In this document: positions 56,090-64,000 of the stretch, one piece after another
Numbering within the stretch: position 1 is the stretch's first letter
Layout: each line of letters starts with the position of its first letter
Assembly: GCA_039583875.1 (NCBI GenBank)
Contig: CM077153.1
Location: forward strand, 70,998,482 to 71,062,481
Direction of reading: 5' to 3'
Length of the DNA stretch: 64,000 nucleotides
Source of the DNA: Platanthera guangdongensis
Taxonomy: Eukaryota > Streptophyta > Magnoliopsida > Asparagales > Orchidaceae
Translations under genes and position numbers: made by a program
Notes under the pieces: model-generated
Told to the model about the DNA's origin: nothing
Seen by the model: only the letters and a program-made list of their open reading frames with translations
Databases searched by the model: none

Positions 56090-56872
56090 TACTTATGGCA
56101 TAAAAGACTAGGTCATGTTAATATGAAAAACATTACTAGGCTATCTAAAGACAACCTTGTTAGAGGCCTACCTTTTGGTCCCTACAAGAAGGAAGGTCTC
56201 TGCAGGGCTTGTAAACTAGGTAAGCAAACTAAATCTAGTTTTAAATCTGTAAATAAATGTGATTCACCTAGGATTTTGTATTTGCTAGATATGGATCGCT
56301 TTGGACCCATTGCTGTACAAAGCATAGGAGGGAAATCCTACACCTTGGTTATTATGGATGACTTCTCTAGGTTCACTTGGGTATCCTTTCTGAGATCTAA
56401 GTCAGATACCTTCAAGGTTCTTACAGATTTTCTCAGGACCATATAGATTGAGTTCTCTACTCATGTTGCATTGATTAGAAGTGATCATGACACATAGTTT
56501 GAGTCTCTTCTTATGCATGAGTTCTGTGAGAAGGAAGGTATCAGCCATTACTTCTCAGCTCCTAGAACTCCTCAACATAATGGTGTAGCTGCAAGGAAAA
56601 ATAGGACACTCATTGAAGCTGCAGGTACATTGCTTGCAGATGCTTACATACCACTAACCTTTTGGGTAGAGGCTGTAAACACTGCAAATTATGTCCTGAA
56701 TAGAAGCCTGATACATAAACTGAAGAATAGGACTTCCTATGAATTACTTAAAGGGAAGAAACCTAAAATCAACTATTTTAAAGTATTTGGATGTATTTGT
56801 TATATTCACAACAATAATAAAAGATACATTAGAAAGTTTGAGGTTAAGGCTGAAGAGGGAATTTTTCTATGA
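56090..56872 (+). pseudogene. C1 integrase
   Basis: Zinc region LWHKRLGHVN...CRACKLGKQ (56090-56230), then the catalytic core: LDMDRFGP, MDDFSRFTWV, RSDHDT, a stop, FES, and APRTPQHNGVAARKNRTLIE with the catalytic Glu position present. Stops at 56444 and about 56495. It continues KVFGCICYI to a stop at 56870. Confidence 0.9.
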
Positions 56873-57016
56873 TATTCCCAAGTAAGCAAAGTCTATAGAG
56901 TTTTTAATAAATCATCATTAAAAATTGAAGAGTCCATTCATATTTCTTTTGATGAAACTAACATGTCTTGCAAGGAGAAAGAGATTTCTACCAATAGCCC
57001 TTTGTAGGTACCTCAC

Positions 57017-58320
57017 TTGTGTGAGAGATTAGATGAACTAAACCTTACCCAAAAGGTTCCAACACATCCTTCTCCACAAGTTAATGAAGAGAGTGAAGAT
57101 GAAAGCATTGAAGGAATTGAACTTCCTCCAACAGCAAACACAATTCCACAAGAGGAATTAATCCAAGATGTTGTTGCACACCCAACTCCACCAACTGATT
57201 TAGTCACACTTAGGGATCACCCCAGATCTCAAGTGATTGTAGACATATCAGTAGGTGTACAGACAAGGCATCAACTCAATCAAGATGTGATGCATGCCTG
57301 TTTTCTCTCTCAGGTTGAACCTCTATCCATCCATGATGCAGAGCAAGATCCCCACTGGATCATTGCAATGCATGAGGAATTAGACCAATTTGAGAGATGT
57401 AGAGTTTTGGATTTGGTTCCAAGACCCCAAGACTATCCTGTCATTGGAACTAAATGGGTATACAGAAACAAACTTGATGCCCAAGAAGTGATTGTGAGGA
57501 ATAAGGCTAAGCTTGTTGCTCAAGGTTATAGGCAAGAGGAAGTAATTGACTATGACCAAACATTTGCACCAGTTGCAAGGTTTGAGGCCATCAGAATTTT
57601 TCTATCCTATGCAGCATACAAAAAATTCAAGGTATATCGGATGGATGTGAAGAGTGCATTTCTTAATGGAGTACTTAAAGAAGAGGTTTATGTTGAATAA
57701 CCTCCAAGTTTTGTCTCTCCAACTCACCCTTATCATGTTTTCAAATTGCATAAAGCTCTTTATGGTCTCAAGCAAGCTCCAAGAGCTTGGTATGAGACCC
57801 TATCTAGCTTTTTGATAGAGCATAAATTCATTAGAGGCATTGTAGATAGTACAGTTTTCACTAGACATCATAAGGATAAAATATTGTTAGTGCAAATATA
57901 TGTGGATGACATCATATTTGGGTCTACGGATTCCAAATTATGCAAGAGGTTCTCTGACCTCATGTATTCAAAATTTGAAATGAGTAGCATGGGTGAGCTT
58001 TCATACTTCCTTGGTCTCCAAGTGATGCAGTTACCTGATGGCATCTTCATATCTCAAGCTATGTATGTTAAAGAGCTTATACAGAAGCTTGGGATGGCTG
58101 ATGCTTCAGTAATAAAAACACCTATGGATACTAATGCTGTGATTGACTCTGATGCACATGGGAAACCTGTGGATCAGAATTTATATAGGGGCAATATTAG
58201 GTCCCTACTATATCTTATAGCAAGCAGGCCTGATATTATGTTTACCATATGCCTTTGTGCTATGTTCCAAGTGAACCCGAAAGAATCTCATCTAATTTTC
58301 TTAAAAAGGATTTTGTGATA
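57017..58320 (+). pseudogene. C1 reverse transcriptase
   Basis: Pro/Glu-rich linker, then [46 protein letters not shown] (57017-57700); a stop (57698); ALYGLKQAPRAWYE; YVDDIIFGS (the catalytic YVDD, about 57900); MGELSYFLGLQV; LYLIASRPDI. Ends TGA 58316-58318. Apart from nonsense codons it is well kept. Confidence 0.93.
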
Positions 58321-58791
58321 TATAAAGAGTTGTCCTAGTCTAGGCCTATGGTATCCAGCTGAGTCAGAGTTTGATTTAAGTGGATTTTCAGATGCTGACT
58401 TTGCTGGATGCAGGGTTGATAGGAAAAGCACCTCAGGGACTTGTCAGTTCCTTGGTATGAAGTTGGTATCCTGGTTTTGTAAGAAACAGTCACCTATGTC
58501 TACCTTAACTGTTGAGGCTGAGTATATTGCAGCTGGCAGCTATTTTCCCAGATGTTGTGGATTCAAAATCAATTACTAGACTATGTTCTCAACTTAAATA
58601 ATTCAACTCTCTTTTATGATAACACAAGTGCTATAGCAATAGCACAAAATCCAGTCCATCATAGTAGGACAAATCATATAGACATTAGACATCATTTCAT
58701 TAGAGAGTGTGTGGACAAAAACAAAATTAATCTTGTCTATATCTACACTGATTTACAAAGAGCTGATATATTCACCAAACCATTGGATTAG
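58321..58791 (+). pseudogene. C1 RNase H
   Basis: GFSDADFAGCRVDRKSTSGTCQFLG, then SWFCKKQSPMSTLTVEAEYIAA, a frameshift near 58540, then LFYDNTSAIAIAQNPVHHSRTNHIDIRHHFI...DIFTKPLD to a stop at 58789. These are the standard copia RNase H motifs. Confidence 0.92.
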
Positions 58792-58859
58792 AGAAATCAC
58801 CTATTCTTTATAAATCAGCTTGGAATGATAAATGGAGAAGACTTAGTTTAGTTTTTGTC

Positions 58860-59110
58860 CGCACTCGACGAATTATCCATAGTTCGTCGAATGGAGCTCG
58901 ACGAACTAGGGAAAGTTCGGGAGATATTCGTCAAACAGAGGACGACGAACTCTCCGAGAGTGAAATTGTTTTTGTTGAACGGAGATCGACGAATCCACTT
59001 CAGAAAACTTTGGTCGAATGGAGCTCGACGAAATGTCTTCAACTCTTCCAGCTGAGCTTGATGAATTATTTCACTATCAATTATTTCATCGATCTCAGGT
59101 CGAAGAACTT
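58860..59110 (+). repeat. TCGACGAA words between C1 pol and env-like ORF
   Basis: Eight or so ACTCGACGAA, GTTCGTCGAA and GAGCTCGACGAA words, many mutated, in the stretch just after RNase H. Third site of this word set within C1. Confidence 0.8.
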
Positions 59111-59220
59111 CTTATTTTTCGTGGAACGGAGTTTGTCGATTCATATTCCAGAAAAACTTATAACTAGGTTTTCTTCGACCTCCGTCCCGCGCTTTCTATT
59201 CCCTCTGCACTTGATCGCCG

Positions 59221-59236
59221 TTTCTCTCTTTTGTAG
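59221..59236 (+). promoter_or_regulatory. Putative splice acceptor before the C1 env-like ORF
   Basis: TTTCTCTCTTTTGTAG, a strong polypyrimidine-AG, lies 8 nt before ATG 59245. A spliced subgenomic mRNA for the downstream ORF is the natural reading. Inferred. Confidence 0.5.
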
Positions 59237-59244
59237 GTGATTTC

Positions 59245-62114
59245 ATGGCGATTCAAGCAGGAGCCCTAGCCGCTATGAAGTTTGACACAGGATTTGATAT
59301 CGACTTCGACTCATTTCATCACTCGGATCCAATTTTTTTGAACATTCTGACTCTACTGGAAGAACAGAATTTGAAAAACCTGATGACAACAAGAATAAAG
59401 CTGGCTGGAACAGAAATTAGAGAATGGGTCTATACTTCATCTACATCAGAGGAAAACAGCATGATAGGAACAATCGAGGGTAATGCTGTTTCTTTGACTC
59501 CGGCAGTTTTAACTGAAATTTTTGATCTGAGTAATGGAGAAGAAGATTTAGAAATTGATTCTGAAGAATATGATATGATGTTGAGTTTAATGGTTATGCT
59601 GGAGATAACCCCAATAAGTTGTTGAAGAAACACTTATCGGTAGAATACAAATTTCTGGCAGATATAGTGGGAAAAGTCTTGCTGGGCAAGGACACTGCCC
59701 ATGACTACATCACAGATCATTTTTGATCTTATTAGGAAAAAGTGTAATAAGAAAGAAGTTTGCTTTGGAAGGATCCTGGGGATCTTCCTGAAGGAGAAGG
59801 CTGTTGAATCCCTAGTCTCACAAACCATTTTCATTAATGCCAGCAAGAGGCTCACATGCACCTTGTTTGGCAGGTGGGAGAGGACCACAACTAAGCCATC
59901 CAAGGCTTCAACCTCTTCCACCCCAGCTTCTAAAATCACCAGGGCTGTAAGCGCCACTCCCCGCCCTACTGAAGAGATCATCTCCACACCTCCATCTCTT
60001 CCACCAACTCAACAACACTCACCCTCCACAGTTCATACTCCCTCTCCTCAACCATATCCATAACTACAACAACAACTCCACCAAGTTCATGTTCCTACTA
60101 CAGTTCCATCTTCTGCCACCTCTCCACCCCTAGATCTTACCAACATCCCCTCATCTCCTATTCAGGAATACCATCAACCCACTCCACATCAATCACCTCA
60201 GTCCCCCACTAATTTACCAGCTCCAACACGACCATCATCTCCTCTTCCACCTCACCTATCCTCCATTCAAACTTTTGATCTTCTGACTTCCCCCCTCAAC
60301 TCTCCCTCCCCTCCAGATTCACACATGCAAGATGTCCCTCCTCCATCATCTCCAACATCTACCATCCCTCCAAATGTCTCCACCCAACATTCTACTGAAC
60401 CATATACTACTCCACCTCTAGATCCCTCCACCATTTCCTCTGTAATTACTCTCATCACTCCTCTACTCAAATCTCTCATAGTAGAGGTCATTACACCTCT
60501 TGCTACTTCTATCTCTACTCTTTCTTCTCAAATCTCTGCCCTCACTACTGCCCCCTCTTCATTCAGGGGCCTGGATCCAGTTATTACTGAAACTAGGCAG
60601 GGGGAGATGCTTGATAAAGAAGCTGCAGCAACAACAACAGTTCAAGCAGCAGCTCCAGCTCCAACAGTGATAGAGGTTGCAACAGCAGCAGTAATTGATA
60701 CAGATTATAATGATACAGATTTAATTGATTTAATTCAATTCATTGATACTGACATGGACTTAGAAGAGTCAGTACCAGAGGATATTATTACTGTTGGTGA
60801 TTTCATTTTAAATCCCACAGTAGATATAGTTAATCTGTTGAGCATTTTTGATACTGCATATTTGAGATTTCCTACATCAGAGTATACTAAGCCATTCTTG
60901 GCTATTGTACCATATACTTCCCCAATAAGTCATCAAGTTGCAAAGCAACTTAGTGACAGTTTTGTTGTTCCTAAGCCCATAGTCATTCCAGCTTCCCCAG
61001 AAATTTCTTCTGCACCAAGTTATGTCATGGATGACTCTCCATTGCTAGATCTGGATGACTTGATCCTGCCTGATATTGAAGAAGAGGAAAAGGCAGCTGC
61101 TGAAAGCACTTTCAGAATTGGTTCTCCAGCTTCTCCTGTGGCTTCTCCTCCAGCTCCTGTTGAAGTTCCTGCTCAAGCTCCATCTCTACCTAAAAAGCCT
61201 GTCATTTCTGCTGAGGCTCTAAAAGCTTTAAAAGAGTTATATGATAACCCCCAGAGATCTGATGATGATGATGAGGATGATGATGATGATTATGATGATG
61301 AGCCCAAGAGGAAGCCAGTTTCCAATAAAAGAAAAGCTTCTCCTCCTCCTGCTCCAAAGCCAAATCCAAACAATGACACTCCCTATTATATTCTCCAAAA
61401 GATAACTCCATATAAAGGGATGCCATCTTGGATGTGGTTATCCAAAAATCAGCAGAAGGAGAGGAAGAAAATAGAAGGTACTCTCCTCCTCCAGTTCAAA
61501 GATTCAGAAAAGATCCACCTCCTCCACCTCCTCCAGCTACTGGTGCTTCAGGCACAACCACTCAAAGATCTGCCCCTGTTCAAACATATCAGAGACACCA
61601 TAAGAGATCTTATTCTGAAAGCAGCAAGCATAGGTATTACTCTTATGGCAAACAGCATCAACCACAGCAGTAGCATCAACAACAGCTATCATCCCCTGCA
61701 AATCAGAAAGCTGAAAGTCCTAAAAGGCCAAACTCTCCTCCTGTTCCTTTTGAAGATCTAGAAACAGCTACTACTGCTAGAATTGCCAGGTTCCAGGAAC
61801 TAGCAGGCCTTTCTATAATTAACAAAGCCAAAGCTGAAGGAAAGGATCCTTCTGAATATTCAACAATGTCAAAGTTGAGGAAAGAGGAACTTAAGAGATT
61901 TGAGAAAGCAAACAAATTTTTCAATGTAGATGACTATATGAAGTTGTACCCAGAAGCAGTTGTCCCCAGAGCTACATCTTTGAAGATTATAGGGGTTGCT
62001 GATATGACCATGACAAAAGTGCAAGATTCAGATCCAAACAGAGAGATTGTGTTTACAAAGCCTGGAGAGAAGAGCAAGCAAGAAATGCCAAAGGAAAAGA
62101 AACAGAAGAAGTAA
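59245..62114 (+). pseudogene. C1 env-like coding region
   Basis: It starts MAIQAGALAAMKFDTGF. An N-terminal globular part (to about 59860) recalls the plant putative transposon protein domain found in Sirevirus third ORFs; a frameshift near 59620 moves it to the next frame. A long Pro/Ser/Thr-rich stretch (59900-60580) has a stop at 60061, then an open frame 60325-61761 with an acidic run (DDDDEDDDDDYDDE, about 61260-61305) and a basic segment. A frameshift near 61430 leads to the C-terminus, whose end (61866-62114) has a Lys-rich tail. I see no signal peptide or convincing membrane span, so envelope function is unproven. Confidence 0.65.
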
Positions 62115-62288
62115 ATTTTGAACTATTTTATTTTTTTCAATTATCTATAACTGCTCTATATTCTGAACAAAGCTTATGTATATATATATCTGCTGCATGT
62201 GTTAGTGATCTCTGCCAGATATATGTTTTTTCTGCTTTGTTTATTTTCAATTTTGATTTGAGTCTGTAATTAGTGACCTCACCCAAAT
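62115..62288. other. C1 3' untranslated region
   Basis: T-rich, no gene; TGTATATATATATCTGC at about 62177. Leads to the polypurine tract. Confidence 0.6.
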
Positions 62289-62297
62289 AGGGGGAGA
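62289..62297 (+). other. C1 polypurine tract
   Basis: AGGGGGAGA just before the 3' LTR TGTTGG. Confidence 0.9.
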
Positions 62298-62298
62298 T

Positions 62299-63051
62299 TG
62301 TTGGATCTCTAGTAAGATTTGGGCTAGGTTCACTAAGTTATTATCAAATGACCCACAATGTATAGCTAGGGTCATGGTTGTGTCCTATAGTCTAGGCCAA
62401 GTCCTTAGAAGCAACACTGCATGGACCAGCTATCAACAAGACTGCCAGAGACTTAAGACTTAGAGTTTTTCTGAAGACCAAGTAAAATGAGTTCGACGTT
62501 CGTCGAACTCAGGTCGACGATAGTCGTGCTCAGCTCGACGATCTTACAGTAAATTCTCTGAGCTGAGATCGACGAACTTAGTACTCAGGTTGACGAACTT
62601 TGGACACTATACTTCAACACTTCAAGATCAGAAAACATCTCTTTATTCTAAGTCCAGAGTCAGACTTTGGTCGACGAACTTGATACACAGCTCGACGAAC
62701 TCTGACCACAATAGCTAGAGTTATCCAGCAGCAGTTAAGTGGAACTCAGCTCGACGAAACCAATTCTTAGGTAGACTAATTCTGGATACTTCACTTCAAC
62801 ACCTTCATTCAGAAGCATCTGAAATTACTCCAAGTCGAGAATCATCTCCAGTCGACGAAGTTACAATCTCAGCTCGACGAACTTGAGACACAGAATAAGC
62901 AAGTCTGGATAATGGAGTTTTCTGCTTTAGCTCGACGATCCTGGAACTCAGCTCGATGAACAGAAGTCATATGGTCGACGACCTCAGCAACTCAGCTCGA
63001 CGAACTGTGCACTCAGCTCGACGATTTCTACTATCAGTTCGACGAATCCAG
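62299..63051 (+). repeat. C1 3' LTR, truncated by insertion
   Basis: Matches the 5' LTR from its first base to about 52398, including the TCGACGA array. It is broken at 63051 where a TGTAACGCCCC LTR begins. The remaining LTR is presumably beyond the window. Confidence 0.92.
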
Positions 63052-64000
63052 TGTAACGCCCCGAAACTCAAAAGAGCAATGGGTGACGTTTTGGGCCAGT
63101 TTGGGGTTCTGGAAGGAGGCACACGGCCTGGGACACGGGCGTGTACAAGGGCATGTCAGGCTTGTGTCGTCGAGTTGGTCGAGAGGTCGACGAATTTCAC
63201 TCGACGTTGTGTCGAGACAGGGCACACGGCCTGCGACACGGGCGTATTGCAGGGCGTGTCGACCTGTGTCGACACTCAGCCCTCGAAGTCGACACTCTGC
63301 GCTCGACGAAGTGTCGAGACATAGCACACGGCCTGCGACGCGGGCGTGTCGCAGGACGTGTCGACCCGTGTCGACACTCGTCCCAGGGAGTCGACGAATA
63401 TTGCTCGACGATGTGTCGAGACAAGGCACATGGCCTAGGACACGGGCATGTCCATGGCCGTGTCGTGAGGTCGACAAACTTCGCTCGACGAAGTGTCGAG
63501 TGTCGAGACCGTGTACATGGCCTGGAGCCCAGGTGTGTTCGATTGGACATGGGTTAGGACACGGGCGTGTCCTAGAACCCGTGTAGTTCTCGGGTTGTTT
63601 TCGGGATAAATCAATGGGGGTACACGGCCGACCACACGACCATGTCAGGTGGAACACGGGCGTGTTAGGTCGAACACGAGAGTGTTCAATGCCCGTGTGT
63701 TGTTCTAGGCGCGTCGATTTTGATGGCGAATGAGGCTCACGGCCCTAGACACGGTCGTGTGCCAGGCCGTGTTCGGTCTAGATTGTACATTTCAGTCCCG
63801 AATCAAAGCCGTTCGTTTCTTTAACTTGGGATCCGATGGCTGGGGGTTGTTCCTGATGGTATATACCCGAGATTGGACCCTTGAAACCCTCACTTTTACT
63901 TGTGTGGTTATCTTTCTAAAGCTTAGAGAGAGAGGAGAGCCAAGGAAGGAAGAAGAAGCTAGATCCGGCCATTGGAGGAGCTTCGAAGCTCCTAATCACG
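63052..64000 (+). mobile_element. Start of a further Tekay-type LTR
   Basis: TGTAACGCCCCGAAACTC start, then hairpins at 63127-63150, 63230-63253 (CG, decayed to CGTATTGC), 63332-63355 (CG/CG) and about 63435, with TCGACGAA spacers. From 63780 the sequence resembles the T1 leader (GGGATCCGATGGCT, GAAACCCTCA), ending before the exon-1 position. Probably closest to T1. The rest lies off the right edge. Confidence 0.85.

Larger units (their letters stand above)
51655..63051 (+). mobile_element. C1: Sirevirus-like Ty1/copia element with env-like region
   Basis: 5' LTR about 51655-53442 (TGTTGG start), a degenerate primer site, gag, protease, integrase, RT and RNase H in copia order, then about 3 kb of env-like coding region, a polypurine tract and a 3' LTR from 62299 that is cut at 63052 by another LTR. 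Copia order (integrase before RT) and an extra ORF after pol are the Sirevirus hallmarks. TCGACGAAC-type words occur in both LTRs, inside the coding region and between pol and the env-like ORF. Many stops and frameshifts: inactive. Confidence 0.9.

Noticed and set aside
61257..61310. GAT trinucleotide run as an independent microsatellite locus
   Set aside because: In frame in the env-like region, encoding an acidic tract; treated as part of that gene.

Overview
The window looks like nuclear DNA of a flowering plant from a repeat-rich, probably heterochromatic region. I found no host gene, rRNA gene or functional tRNA gene. Nearly every base belongs to LTR retrotransposons (mostly Ty3/gypsy chromoviruses, one long Ty1/copia Sirevirus-like element, one Athila/Tat-like element) nested in one another. 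I cannot assign a species.

Layout. 1-2425: part of a reverse-strand TGTAAC-type LTR holding fourteen 34-35 bp palindromic repeats (971-1456). 2426-28011: E0, an old Tekay/Del-type chromovirus split by three insertions: T1 (4066-14135, TSD ATATG) in its 5' LTR, a 4.7 kb palindrome-bounded block (15123-19826, flanked by TAGACT) in gag, and a solo LTR (21446-23474) in the reverse transcriptase catalytic motif. 28012-28737: reverse-strand gypsy pol fragment. 28738-33943: reverse-strand Athila/Tat-like element, continuing at 41143-41162 and 50996-51654. It is split by G1, a CRM/Galadriel-like chromovirus (33944-41137, TSD AATAC), and by T3, a young intact Tekay-type element (41163-50990, TSD ATAGA). 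51655-63051: C1, a Sirevirus-like copia element with an env-like region, whose 3' LTR is cut at 63052 by another Tekay-type LTR that runs off the window.

The most notable signal is in the Tekay-type elements. E0, T1 and T3 appear to carry a phase-0 leader intron. A short first exon with a Kozak-like ATG and a basic peptide lies inside the LTR, ends at GTAACG or GTAATG, and would be spliced across the LTR end and primer-binding site into a gag frame that has no ATG of its own. T1 and T3 also have a 71-91 nt phase-1 intron at the gag/pol boundary. Retaining it ends Gag within about 15 codons; removing it fuses Gag and Pol in frame, so intron retention could set the Gag:Gag-Pol ratio.

Two other structures stand out. 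The gag-interrupting block is bounded on each side by an 814 bp palindrome made of two 398 bp palindromes with tRNA-like A and B boxes facing outward. The LTRs also carry arrays of short CpG-rich hairpins; in the Tekay types the stem dinucleotide changes together with its partner (GG/CC, AG/CT, TG/CA, CG/CG). A related TCGACGA word fills the unrelated copia LTR.
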